A DNA stretch of 64,000 bases from Xiphias gladius (GCF_016859285.1 NC_053416.1:11087501-11151500); one strand, 5' to 3'. Counted from the first letter of the stretch, positions 23,781 to 36,197 are shown. Numbers and translations: made by a program. Notes: generated by a model not told the origin, from the sequence alone.

Positions 23781-25932
23781 GAAAGCAGTTTGAAAATCTC
23801 TTGTTTCAGACATCAGGCTTTTTCCCCTAAAAATATTGTTAGACTGTATCAACTATTGTAAATTCACATCATCGTTGGACAAAAAGTCTAACAGAAGCCA
23901 GAAAAGTAAAGCTTCTCTTTGGAAAGATGGCTCACTCCCAGGCTCCCTGTAAATCAAAAAGTCTCCTCTTATCTTTTGATAGCTAAAACATGCAAGCAGT
24001 TCAGGCACTTGGCAAGCACACATCATTCCCATCAATTACTCCAAGAAATACTTCCATCTCTGTAAATCGGGGGCAGCTGACAAGACATAGACAGCTCTTG
24101 GCACAATGGAGCCGTTTTATGAATGACATCTGGATAACAAGAACACCTGCACTGGGTGACCCTGCTGGAGCAGAGACGCAATGACGTTACAGAGGGATTC
24201 AAGTGCACTGAGGCTGAATTTGTGTAAGATGTGGATTATGAGGAATTTTGTTGTTTGTGTGCTTTGCCAGAATTTACAGCTGAAAGAATGTCATCGGTTA
24301 AACCCGTCTGCACCTGGCAAAATGAAATTTGTTTATCCAAGGTCATCTGGTGACGTGGTGGTTCAGTGTTGACAGTCTGGCCTATGACCGTTATCCCACT
24401 TGTCTTCTTTCTCCTTCTCTTTTTCTCACCTTTACAGGCTATTTGTACTGTGTAAAATATAAGAAATGAACAAAAAACAATTTTTAAAATATTCAAATAG
24501 TGAGTTGTCTAAAGCTCAGACAGTTCAAAGTTCACATTTTCAGCCCAGAGCTACTGAACATCTTGTAATTTCTGACCAACAGCTTTTTCTATTTTTCCAG
24601 TGGGCTCACTGCAGAAGAGTAAATGACTTCAGGAAATCCGATTTTCAAGAAGTTCCAGTGGTGCAGCAGCACAGCCTTAAAAAGGCAAAATCAATAGTTC
24701 ATAAAGAAGAGAAACACTAGCTTAAAATGTCAACCAATATTGAGAAGTTGCTTTAGAGTATGTAGTAAACTTGTCAGATTTAGAGTTTCCTTTCATGAAA
24801 TCTCAATCTAAAAACTTTTTTTTTTTTTAATATGGACCTCAAGGCAGAAGTTTTTAAAAATAATATTCCCTGTATACAGCAAAGTACCTACCAGAAGGCT
24901 TAACACACCTTTAGACTTAAACTGAATGAAAATCTGGTTTTCTTGACTTCTCTCATCTGCTCTTGGGAACAGATCGTATTCCGAAATTGTAAAATAATCC
25001 TTTTAATGAACTGAGAGTGACACTGTACCCCAGTGACCTGTGAAAGATGGACTGAATGGAGCCAATGTCATGTCAACTGAGCACCACTAGGGGCCAATAT
25101 CCAGCTATACGATCAGGTGGGGAGGAATTCGAGATGATGTGACACTCTGTGACAGTAAAAGTTTCTAGTGAAACCAAAGACTGTTTTAGTAGGTGTGACA
25201 TGTCTTCCAGGTGGGGTGACCTTTACTTCCGGTTCCAAATGCAAGGAAAAACACTGCTGACATGTATAATTAGCCAGCCCCAGTAAATCATCTCGATTCT
25301 TGCACACACACACACACACACACGCGTCTAGTGAGTGCTAAAATTAGCCCGACTAAAAGTACGTCTCATGTCAGTAACTGAGCACGGCAGTCAGCGAGGC
25401 TTCCTCTCTCTGCAGCTGATTTTAACCTTTCAAAACTCTCCTATTTAGACATTTTAGAAGTAAAATCACTCTGGAACTACTGGACTGAAATGTTTGTACG
25501 TAAATGAATATGTTAAATCTTCAACTGTCAGTCTATACGATAGAAGTGGTATCATACAACTTGAATAAGTAGCAGAACTAAAAATAGATGTGGTGTCAGG
25601 TGATATTTTCACAGGAACCATACTACTTTTTGATAAATAGCTCAGTACCAAAATGTTAATTTTAGATTTAAATTGCAAACATTTTCCAAGCGAGATACTT
25701 AAAATTCTTGCAATAAAAATAATCATTCCACTTACAATAGAATGAAGGCAAACATAAAAACAATTACTCTTCAACATTTCATTGTTATGTTAAAAAAAAA
25801 AAAAAAAAAGTCTCTGCTCTGAATTAATATATTCCTTGTTCTTTGTAGGGCAGGGTTTCCAAATACCATCAATTTTTTCCCCTCACTGGAAACCAATGGG
25901 ATGCCAGTGACTAAGATAGGGCATTGGAATCA
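23781..25932. other. Intergenic, no gene recognised
   Basis: AT-rich unique sequence with poly(A)/(T) runs at 24818 and 25792. A CTCF-like core is at 25084. Confidence 0.65.
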
Positions 25933-25938
25933 TTTATT
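25933..25938 (-). other. Candidate poly(A) signal of ndfip1
   Basis: AATAAA on the minus strand, about 900 bases after the ndfip1 stop. The implied 3' UTR would contain the hAT-like MITE at 26221-26447. Confidence 0.35.
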
Positions 25939-26220
25939 TGACCAAAACCGTCCGATTGCACATGTGAACAGACTAGTGACAGACTTATCAGCTTATTCCA
26001 TCCCCATCACTGTGCCCTTGAGAAAGGCAGTGACCCTCAGCCTACTCCAGAAGCTCGGCTCCTGGCTACCCTGGACATCACTGCACCTTTAATCCTCTGC
26101 TGAAATACATGTATGTTAAATAATGAAAGAACATTTCTGATTACAGTGAGTTCATAGACAAATCTTAAATACACAAGGAAAGATGCATTGGGGAATGACG
26201 GGGCCCCTGATCTTCTATAC

Positions 26221-26447
26221 AAGTGGTCCTCAACCATTTTAGCCCCTGAATCCAAAACAAGCCAATGTTTTTCCCTTTTCAGCCTTGTATTACCTGAATT
26301 ATATACAATTCCACAAGGAACAAACGGTATTGGTCAGAAAATTTAAAAACACATTAATTTGATACTTGAAATATATTATTTCACATAGTGTAAATCAACC
26401 CATAACCCAAAAATTACCCACTGGTCCCTGGGCTGAGAACCACCGTT
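26221..26447. mobile_element. hAT-like MITE (GTGGTTCTCAA termini) downstream of the ndfip1 stop
   Basis: The left end AAGTGGTCCTCAACCATTTT and the right end, inverted, AACGGTGGTTCTCAGCCC match each other and the hAT-type CAGTGGTTCTCAA terminus. Flanking 8-mers TTCTATAC and TTCTAAAC differ at one base, fitting an aged hAT target duplication. 227 bp, no ORF; likely within the ndfip1 3' UTR or just after it. Confidence 0.8.
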
Positions 26448-26504
26448 TTCTAAACATGTGACTTCATCAGGTTGAAGACCTGTGGAAAAAAAATAATACA
26501 AACA

Positions 26505-26523
26505 AGCCTGCCCCCTGGTGGCT
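26505..26523 (-). promoter_or_regulatory. CTCF-like motif next to the 3' end of ndfip1
   Basis: The minus strand reads TAGCCACCAGGGGGCAGGC, a near-consensus CTCF core (CCACCAGGGGGCAG). Weaker relatives are at 25084-25097 (CCACTAGGGGCCAA), 29488-29503 (CCACTAGGGGTCAG) and 50562-50576 (inverted). Confidence 0.5.
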
Positions 26524-26833
26524 AATCAGGAGCACAGTGCATGCTGCTGCTACCAACAGATAGTAAAATAGTAAATAAGGCATTAATTTATACATCACAC
26601 ACTTCGTAATTGCAAATAGCACTTGACAGTTCACCACTAACAATTGAAGGGTTTTACAGATTTCTCAGCGTTGACTATTTTACAACAAAAAGGGACAACA
26701 GATGTATTGCCCAAATCATGTCAAGCAGAGGAAAAAAAAAAGTTCCATTCTCCTGTTTTGGTTGAAAAAGCCAGAGAGTGTGCCTCAGTGAAAGAGAGAA
26801 AAAGATAGATGGTGAGACAGAGGGTTTACGGGC

Positions 26834-27941
26834 TCAGTAGATGAAGAGGACTCGGGTGCGGGGCAGAGTGGAGAAGGTGTCAGCCATCTTGCGGATTCTG
26901 GCGTAGTTGATGAATCCTCGTATGAAGAGCAAAAAGCCTGAAAAGGAAAAATGGGTCTATGAGATTGACAGTACTAACTAGTATTACAGTACTAGTATTA
27001 CAGGCAATACACACACATACACACACACAGTGACAGTAGCGACAAATGTGGCCACTGCTCTGACTGGGTTTTTAGTTGACCAATATAAACCCTGATAAAA
27101 CAAATAACAAAAACCGAAAGATATATCTGCATTTACCAATGGAAGCTCAAGATTAAGGTACTGACTACTACATGCAGGTGTTTTGAACTGCTCAGACTAA
27201 ATTACAGGGTGAACAGAGTTTCATCTGGGTGATATGAAATGAACTTTAACATAACTCATTGAACTTAATGGCAACATGTGAGTGAATGAGTAATAACAAG
27301 GACACACTTTACAGAGATACAAAAAAGTCTGAGGTTAGCAAAGACCGTCATTCCATACTGTGTTTTGGTCAAGATCAGTGGGACAAAATTACTTTAAAGA
27401 ATTGCGAAGTAGGAGTAGTTATTTTGGGAGTTTTTTGACCTGTTTGCACTTTATAAATTTGATAAGACAGACATGTTAAAAAAAAAAAAAAAAAAAAACA
27501 CAGTTGTAGATACAGCAGATACAGAGCAACATTAGCATTTATGTTTCTGTCTACCTAACATAACCTTTCCGCTCTCTTTGGTTTCCACTAGCTCCTGAAG
27601 GAAATATCCGGCTCTTTAGCTGCAAAATGCTCCACTATGTTCAAAAGCTATGTTCAAAGCTAACTTGTATGTCTGCTGTCCACCAAGTAGATAGTATACA
27701 GTGGGTTTATCAGAAACAGCTGCCTGCTACAGCCAAAAGTGGCTGTATGAGAATGGTGAGACTGAATCAAAAGAGTAAAGTTATGGAACATGAAACCAAA
27801 ACAATGATCTGAAAGACGCTATACAGCTGAAGTTGAATAAATACTTTTGAAATCAGATTCGCCTCCATGTGCTGTGGTCAAGAGTTGAAGAAATATAATA
27901 ATCATTATCATCATCATCATCTCTATTCTGTTTTTATATTT

Positions 27942-27988
<47 letters not shown>

Positions 27989-30900
27989 GAGAGACAATAA
28001 ATGATGCCTCAACACTGGTACAATGGAGCTTCAGAGAGCAGAAATGTGTAACAAGCAAATCAAAACCTTTTGATTCATTTAAGTGCAGCGGTTGGCTACT
28101 TACCCAACACCAGAAACACCCACCACAACCAGTACTGTCCATCAAAGTAACCAGGGAAGTATGTGGAGAACTAGAGACCCAACAATACAACAGAAATGAC
28201 TGGTTAGAATAAATATGGCCAGCGCTGGTTTCACTCAAATGGTCCCTGCATTTTAAAAGTGAATGAAGAAAAAGCGCACTACAGAAACAACTTTAAAATA
28301 CTAGAGTGGTGTTTGGGGCTTCTGAGTTGTTTTTGCATACCTAAAACCATATTTTATGTGTTTGTATGTTCGCTGTGTAACGTCCGTGTGGGCTCATACC
28401 CGGACTATGAGGATCCATTTGATGAGGGAGAGGCCAAAGCCTGAGATGGCCCCGTAGCGACCGGCTGCGGAGGTGGTCAGACAGAAAGACAGGAAGAAAC
28501 CGATCCAGTTGAAGAGGAATGCCACTGGAAGGAAAAGGGAATGCTAAGAATGTCTTTCCGGCACAAATCTATGTAGAGAAGAGCTAAAGATAAAAAAAAT
28601 AATAATAATGTGTAATAAGAGAAAAACAGAGACGAATAGATTGGGTGACTAACTGAAAAAAGTGAGCATGAAGATGCCATCATTTCCTATCCTCAGCTGA
28701 TCAGCATCTTCAAAATCGTCCCTGGTCACAAAGTCTTCATCCTGCGATAGAATAAGCAACAGAAGGGCAAAACAAAAATTAAGCTATTAAAGCACTCAAA
28801 CAGTCTTTCCACAGCACAGCCAGGCAGTAGCAGAGCTTTCCGGGGCTTTAATTTATTTATTTAAAACTTTCTACAGATCAATCAAATCAATCTATTTGAT
28901 AAAGTTTGTCTTATTTTAACCAATTCACAATGATGTATTTCAAATTGTACAAATACAACACAGTGACTAAGATCAAAGTGTGATTTGATTAAGCACAGGT
29001 AAGCCACTGCTAGTGGAAACCAAGCTTTGCTGACAAAGGAGGGTAGATACAACACACAAAAAAAAAAAAAAAACAACCAACAGACCAATGGAAACATCAC
29101 AACACAGCAAGCCCATTTAATGACTATCTGGAATCAGTCAAATTCACTGGGAGAACCAGTGGATCTCATTTTACTATCAGCTAAGCACTAGCTAGCACTC
29201 TAAATACACAAACATAAAAGAAAGGTGAGGCACTGAATACATAAACACTGTAGGAACATCTGTCTTCACACAGCAAACCAGGACCAAATACACTTTCTCT
29301 CATCATACACTCTCCTCCGACTCCTCCCAGTTACCTCCAGTGAACTGCGAATTACATCGTCAAAAGTCTCCAGGCGTTCCCTGTGCTGAGGCTGCTGCTG
29401 AGCGCGAGGCAGTGTGTGGCAGAGAAACACAACACCAGCAATCAAACAGGGCTGCCCCACATGCAGTAAGGCGCAATGCATCACAGTGACCACTAGGGGT
29501 CAGAGATTAGCTGTCATTTTTCAGAAGATAAGAAATTCTTGTTTCACTGTCAACTTAAACAGAAACAGCAGCTTTCAAGATAAGTCTGCGGCCAAGTATG
29601 TATGAATTTCTGCTGCTGAGAAATAGATGGCTTTTGTGTATGCGCTCCTTCTGAGAGGCCTGCACAAAGGAGGTTAGAAATTACTGGCACGCTGTACAGG
29701 ATGAGGTGTGGTTTGCCTTTTGAAAATAAAAACGACAACTACAACGTTAGTAGAAACAAAAGAGTTCTCAAATATAGATGTTAATAAAAGAACACAAATG
29801 TTTCTCTAAACAAATGTGTCATCAAAGATTTGTGTTAAAGTATAATAATAAACATAAACTAATGTAATTTTTAGAAGAAGATATCAGTAAAGAAGGCTCT
29901 TTAGTAACGTAGTTGCAGCCATGGGAAACTAAAACGTGAACACCCATAGCTGATAGAAAGATAATTCCCAAGGCTGCATTTCACAACAATTTGTAGTGTG
30001 CCTATCCAACATTTCTAAATTTTACACTGGCAAGTATCCATAACGCCATCCTCAAGTAGAGACTGTATAATGTGATGTGGTGGCAAAGCTTGAACTAGCA
30101 GTAAAACCAGCTAGCCAGACAAAACATAATCAGAGTACGGCTGGAAATATTAGCTTATGTGGCTAACTTTAGCTACATCACAGGTTCAATACCTTTTTAA
30201 AATATGTTATCAGCACTTCAGCATTTTTTTCCCAGGGTTTTTTAATGCCACATAGAACACAATTTTATATCTTTTTCATGTTCATACTGGTCAAAGCATG
30301 ACGGAAAACCAGTAGGGACAATAAGGCCTACAATTATTTATTACAGACATGAATTTATTGACATTTATATCCCATTTTTGCCAGTACTTTCCTTGCTTGC
30401 TACAGGTTTGATGGCATTGACTAAAACTCTAAAAAAAAAAAAAGGATTAAAAAGCCTCCTGCACACACAATCAACTTTTGCACCAGTCTCACTTGTAGTT
30501 TAGAGGTGTTCAACATCTCACTAATGTTACTGTGTAACAGACCAGTGAAAATATTCAAGACCTTTGTGAATGAAATTTAATACTTAATAACGGCTATGGT
30601 CTTTTTTTTTTGAGATAACTGAGTTCAATGATTTTTAAGATTCTTCAGAACCCCAAAGATACCTTATTTTATTCTGAAGCTTCCTCCACCTTTCAATTCT
30701 TGCACCAATATTTAGTCACATTTTGGGGGAAACAAATCAAAGTGCATTGTGCACACAGGGTAGTTCAGGGGGCCTTGAAGAATGAAACATGCAAAAAAAA
30801 AAAAAAAAGGCTGAATTGCTCATGATGTGAAAAAAAAACAGTAAAATATTATAAAATGCTCTTGAATGTGAGTGATAAAACATGTTTTTTCTCCATTTTT

Positions 30901-31078
30901 GATAATCTGCAGATGTTCACTCAAGTAACAAAGGCTGGCAGCAGTTCATACAGGAAAGACAAAGATATCAGATCAGGTAAGTGAAGTACACGGCAAACAC
31001 AAAATGAAATAAACTATGTGGTGGGGCGCTAAGCACTTCCTGTCTTGTAGACAACACAAGAAGTCTTTGAGCAACAGT

Positions 31079-31147
<69 letters not shown>

Positions 31148-31148
31148 C

Positions 31149-31197
<49 letters not shown>

Positions 31198-34100
31198 GCT
31201 CACTCTTCCGGTTACCAGGGGAACAGTAGTTTCAGCTTTGGTTCTTTCTGCTTCATCATAGGAAGGTAATGTCGTTGCTACGTTGTATGATGGAGGCTTG
31301 GGGAAAACACCATCTTCCTTGTAGTCAAAGTAGGCTGAAGAAGAAATAGCACAGTTAGAAACAAAAAGGTAGCAGTTTTACTAATGCAAAGGCAGATAGC
31401 CGCCTAGTAACTACATTACATATTTACACTCAGTGGCCACTTTATAGAGTAGACGTGCCTGATCTAATGCAATCCAATACAAATGTGCCATAAAGTATAC
31501 TTTCATGATGCCTATGTTAAGGCCTTTTTTTTTTTTTTTTTTTACACTGTCATATATGTATTAAAAAATTATTAATTAATTAAAAATGTCAAATTATATG
31601 TTTTAGCATTGAGGTCATAGTTAGTGGTAGTAGTGATTTTCTGTCCTCTCCTGTATGTAAATTGGGATTAGAAACACCTCTCAATATAACGTAGTCCAGT
31701 ACATCACCAGCTTTAACTATGAACTCAATCATAACCATAACAGAATTTACACAATTTTGACAATGTTAAAACTGAAAATTATAAACCTATATTATAAAAA
31801 AGGTAGAATTTATGGCAGAGCTGTTGTATTAAATTGCAATAGACTGTACAGGTGTCCCTAATAAAGTACCCACTGAGTGTATTTTCAATGGCAAAACCAA
31901 AGCCACTATTTAACATGCGATCTCATGTATTCACATACAGTAAGCCTTTGAAGTGTTTGGTCATTGAAAAAAAGCTCTGGAAATGGAAACTATGAATTAG
32001 AATTTCCTACTTCTCACCACTGAAGACAAACTCAGACTTTATGAGATTACAAAAAAGTACTGTTTATGCAAATTTATGAGGACATCGCTCTCTATTGCAT
32101 TAGATTTTGCTCACCGACCAAATGTTTGACAAGCCCTACAGTGTTAATGCAACTTAGAACTCACCATTATTTTCATTATCAATTAATCTGCCAATTATTT
32201 TCTTGTTTAATCATTTTGGCTATACAATGTCAGAAAACTGTGAAAAATGCCTGTTGCAGTGTCCCAGAGTCTAAGGTGATGTCTTAACATGGTTTCTTTT
32301 GTCTGACCAACAGTCCAAAACCCAAAGATAAATGGTTTTCCTCTCGGATAAGATAAAGAAAAGCATTCAATTCTCACATTTGAGAAGCTGCAACCAGAGA
32401 AAGTTTGCTTTTTTGGCTTCAAAAAGGACTTAAATGATTATTTGGTCAACAGAATAGTGTGGAATAATTTCCGGTCAATCAACTAATCGATAAATTGAGT
32501 AACCGTTGATGTTCTGTAAGGTGATTAAACATGTATGAGTCAACAATTATATCAAACTTAAGATAATGCCTTCCAAAACAATCTGCTCTTCTTAAAAGTG
32601 TAAGTTCTGTGTGTTATTTCATCCACTCTATCATCTCTTGATAATGGCCAGAGTAATCAAAACAATTATGAGGTCCAACTCATCCATACTGAGTGCACAT
32701 TAACAAAGCCATTATTGCTTTAATAAATGTTGCATTTACTAAGATATTTATTTATCCTTGTGGAACTGCAAACTGTACACTACAGTTAAAGTAATCATGT
32801 TTCCTCAGGTTGTCTCCATGCAGCAAGACACAAATAAAATTCCCCCATGTGGCAGCACTGCATATGACCTCAGCACCGGAGAAACCTCTGGATGAGTCAT
32901 GGTCTTACCAGCATTGTCCACTGTGATGCTGTTGTAGGGGGGTGGAGCGTCAGTTGCTACCTGTGGTCTCTCTTCTGGGTCCTCCTCGTTGGGCAGCTGT
33001 GGGAGGTCAGAAAACCACTTCCTGGTTGATTTAAGGCTACTAGCATACTTGTCAGCACTGGACATTTTCCTTTTGGATTATATTCTTTTAGATAAAGAAG
33101 CTTCACACCGCCTATCTAGAGTTAAATGGTTATTGCAACAACCTAAAGGAACTGACACATGAAGCATCAATTGATCAGAGAAGAGGAATGGAAACTGGGC
33201 ACAGGTCAAAAAAGTTTTTCGATCATATATGAACATTACAAATAAGAAATGAGCACCTACTATAGCAAGTTTCTCTTTCTGTCATTAAAAGCAGGAAATC
33301 ACGTTACCAGCCCAATTGATTACAAGATCAGAGCCTTGTCGGTCACCTCAGACACTGAACAAGATAGACTCAGCTGTTCCTCACTCCTGATTCAGCTTAA
33401 CAAGAATTTTAAAACAAATTCACTTTTGATCAATTAACACTACTGTCAGTATCCAGGAAAGGCCAGTACCAACGGGTTTAGAAGGGTTTAAACTACAAAT
33501 AAACAATACCTTTATTTTCCCTTTGGTTTGGGTAACACTTTGTTTTAAAAAGGTCCTATAGTTTCCTATAGAGTCCTAGAAAGGAACTGATATCCAGCAG
33601 TAAACTCATAGAATTACATTACAGGGAAAACAGGGACAGTGGTGACTGGCAACTGGTACACTTGTAAGTAATTAATTCCAATTAATTAGCTCCAATTACT
33701 TGCTAGTGTAACCTAGTGAGTCATTTCCACAATCAGATAAGCTTAGCATGAAAAAATGTTATATTTGTCTAGAGGCATGCTTCAACATCCTTTCTATGGA
33801 GGATTATTAATATCTTCCATTCCAATAATAAAAGAACAATGAATGAATATTTACTTTGCTTAAAATAAATAACCTTCCTCTGGAAAATAACAACTGTGTA
33901 TAAACACAACTCAAGTAAACGGTTCTTCGAGAAGCATTAAATAAAATAGTACTTTGCAGAAACCATGACTGGAAATTGTCAAGGAGATTCATTCCGTAGA
34001 ATAAAGCACTAAACTGCCAGTTTGCACAAACCCCTCCTGAAGCCATTTTAGGCTTGAGGGATTCCCAGGAACCTCTCTGTCAGAAAGTGAGACTGTGTTA

Positions 34101-35801
34101 TTTACGTGCTGCTGATCAGGTTTTTAGAGAGTGAATGGTCAGAGTACAGCTAACACAGTGAGAGACTCAGAGTGACGCAAGAATTGTATCAGAAGTAACC
34201 CCAAAAACAAGTAATAGAAAAATACAGCTTTCCTTCCTTGGATACCCGCTGCCAAAACTGCAAACCACATTTCTAGTCATGCACAGAACATAGCCGGCTT
34301 TGTACCAGAGTAGTCTCTAATGCGTCTGCACATTAATTATTACTGCAATCAACCACATGAGCAGATTTATAATAAGGAGTGTCCATAAGCAGGTCAGCTG
34401 GCAGATTTGGCAGTTAAGCTAGATGACCTGCGAATACACCCACTGCTGTATGTCATGTGCTATCCAAACAGTAATGTTTACCAGCAGTGGAAAGCAACTA
34501 ACTACATCTATTCAAGTGCTGTACTTAAGGACAATTTTGAGATACTCGCGCTTTCCTATTTCCATTTGATGCTACTTTATACTTCTACTCTTCTATTAAA
34601 TTTCAAAGCGAAATATTTCACTTTTTGCTCCACAACATTTAGTGACAGCTCTAGATACTAGTCACTTTATTATGATTTTACATACAAAACATATGACCAC
34701 GCTTGCATTTGTTCTTTGAAAAAAATCTCATCAAGTCATTTTAGTCCCCATGTTTTCTCGGTACGTTACTGAAAAAAAAAAAAAAAATCTACCAGTTCAG
34801 GGAAAACAGTCCAGCCTGTATTCAGGGCAAATCAAACTGTTTCAAGAAGTTTCTGAAATCAGGTTTCATTTCTCTTAATTGTGCTTGTGCAGCGACTGGC
34901 TTCATGCTTCTTGTTGCAGACTGGTTCAATAAAATGAACAACAAAAAAAAAAAAACAGGCTGGCGAAATGGCCACTTACAGCCTGAATTATTTTTATAAC
35001 ACTGGGGCTTTGCACTGTTAAAGACTGACCTGCCCAACAGAACATAAAGTGGTTAAAACAACGACCAGGCACAGACAGTAAAATGCTACTTACACATTAA
35101 TGTACCAGTAACTTTACTCCAGTAACGTAATCAACTTGTAACAGACTGAAGAGACGGCATTCTACAATACTTTAACTTTTTAAACTGTAAGTAAATTATT
35201 CACTGAAAATACTTCTGTATTTAAGTAAGATTTTGAACGCAGGACTTTTACTTGTGACAGCGTATTTTTACACTGAATTCTGATTTTCCCTAAGTAGTGG
35301 AAAGTGACGTTAGCATACACAAACGGTCATCGTTAAACTCAGTTTAGTTTGCTGGCAACCTTTCCTGACACAATTCAACACTTGCTAAGTACTCAGAAAC
35401 AAGCTGAAAACGCCCGAACAGACAATCGAGTGGACATTCGCGTATAAATCTACCGCTTAGTACTCAAAGAACCGAAACGCTAGCTGGAACGGAAACGTTG
35501 GCGTCAGCGCAGCTAGCATGCTAACAGCTGCCGATGAAAACGACGCTCGTGGCAACAAAATTGACCCAATCGGCCGCCATGAATAGAAAAACCGCCGTGT
35601 TCAGGTGTTGTGACACCGACCTAACGCCGCACACCTAGTGCGACTGTGTGGATTCTTTAATCGGCTTTACGGCGTTAAACGACGTTAACGTGTTGCGTTA
35701 AAAAAAAAAAAAAAAAAAAAAAAGCTTAACGTGTCGGTTTGCTACTGACCGACGGCCCGAGTTTGTCGTACCTGCTGATATCTGGCGCTCGGTTCGTCCA
35801 T
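26834..35801 (-). CDS. ndfip1: Nedd4 family-interacting protein 1 (or 1-like), 7 coding exons, 210 aa
   Basis: Membrane adaptor that binds WW domains of NEDD4/ITCH-type ubiquitin ligases through PY motifs and activates them on Golgi and endosomal membranes (family knowledge). Exons in transcription order: 35801-35772, 32996-32909, 31334-31204, 28741-28654, 28524-28400, 28170-28104, 26937-26834. All have GT donors and AG acceptors, the phases join, and the total is 633 bp including TGA. The protein starts MDEPSARYQQ and ends LPRTRVLFIY. PY motifs are PPPY at 28-31, PPSY at 53-56 and LPSY at 62-65. Three hydrophobic segments lie near 106-128, 136-153 and 168-186. Exon 1 codes only ten residues; its ATG lies in a CpG-rich stretch and is the only start that joins in frame to exon 2. 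Intron 1 (2.8 kb) and intron 2 carry transposon copies. A possible extra 63-bp exon (29335-29397) is listed separately. Whether this is ndfip1 or the teleost ndfip1l paralogue cannot be settled here. Confidence 0.95.
27475..27860 (+). repeat. Dispersed repeat family C copy in ndfip1 intron 6
   Basis: Begins after a poly(A) run; GAGCAACATTAGCATTTATG, TTTGGTTTCCACTAGCTCCT, AGTATACAGTGGGTTTAT and GAAACAGCTGCCTGCTACAG match the other copies. Confidence 0.65.
27942..27988 (+). repeat. (TATC)n microsatellite in ndfip1 intron 6
   Basis: About 11 units, preceded by a short (ATC)n run at 27901-27921. Confidence 0.97.
29335..29397 (-). other. Candidate in-frame cassette exon of ndfip1
   Basis: A 63-bp segment in ndfip1 intron 3 with an acceptor CAG at 29400-29398 and a donor GAG|GTAACT. 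It codes for 21 residues with QQPQHRERLETF near the start and no stop. Both ends are phase 0, the same as the junction between exons 3 and 4, so inclusion would insert 21 residues between TGR83 and DED. The acceptor has a weak pyrimidine tract. I know of no such isoform; this is inference from sequence. Confidence 0.25.
31083..31186 (+). repeat. (TG)31 followed by A30 behind the ndfip1 exon 3 donor
   Basis: (TG)n at 31083-31144, then TATACAAAAATTT and a run of A at 31157-31186, then (GA)5. On the ndfip1 strand it lies 3' of the exon 3 donor (31203). Confidence 0.97.
31425..31881. mobile_element. MITE family A, full-length copy in ndfip1 intron 2
   Basis: The termini are inverted: TACACTCAGTGGCCACTTTA on the left and, inverted, TACACTCAGTGGGTACTTTA on the right, followed by a GTGTCC/GTGCCT-like block. 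About 457 bp, no ORF, AT-rich interior with a poly(T) tract near 31527. Confidence 0.8.
32165..32515. repeat. Dispersed repeat family B, copy in ndfip1 intron 2
   Basis: Carries the family blocks CAGAAAACTGTGAAAAATGC, GACCAACAGTCCAAAACCCA, CACATTTGAGAAGCTGCAAC and, at the right, TCAACTAATCGATAAATTGA. No ORF. This is the best preserved of the four copies. Confidence 0.7.
34480..35290. repeat. Dispersed repeat family D in ndfip1 intron 1, two ends around unrelated sequence
   Basis: The left part (34480-34650) has GTGGAAAGCAACTAACTACA, GCTGTACTTAAGGACAATTT and GATGCTACTTTATACTTCTA. The right part (35080-35290) has TACTTCTGTATTTAAGTAAG and GCAGGACTTTTACTTGTGAC. This TTAAGTAC-rich element is common in fish; about 400 bases between the ends are not recognised. 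Confidence 0.6.
35685..35734. repeat. Poly(A) insert between 9-bp direct repeats, ndfip1 intron 1
   Basis: TTAACGTGT at 35685-35693 and again at 35726-35734 flank TGCGTT, a run of 24 A and GC. It looks like a minimal retroposed poly(A) with target duplication. Confidence 0.45.
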
Positions 35802-36050
35802 TCCGGCTTGAGCGACTCGCGGTCAACGGCAGGAGAAACAAGCCGCCAAGACACCCGACGAAAGCGAAATTATATAACAGCACAAACTATAAACTCTCTC
35901 CTCGCAACAATGAACAGCTGTTCCTCCCTCGACTGCTCACAGTACTGTCAAGCCACACTATTAGTCGGCGTATAAAACACAAGGCTTCCTGTTAGCCTTT
36001 TTAAAACAAAGTCCATATTGAAGACCGGTGCATAACAAAGCCAAAAACGC
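35802..36050 (-). promoter_or_regulatory. Likely ndfip1 promoter and 5' UTR
   Basis: Immediately upstream of the ndfip1 ATG. CpG dinucleotides are frequent from about 35400 to 35880 and the sequence turns AT-rich beyond 36060. No TATA box is clear; a CpG-type promoter is inferred. Confidence 0.45.
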
Positions 36051-36114
36051 AGTCACTTCCTTACCTTGCTGCAGAAAATGTTATACAATAGAAATGTATA
36101 TTAGCATTAAAAAG

Positions 36115-36193
<79 letters not shown>
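36115..36193 (+). repeat. (AT)n tract upstream of the ndfip1 promoter
   Basis: About 39 AT units without interruption. Confidence 0.98.
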
Positions 36194-36197
<4 letters not shown>

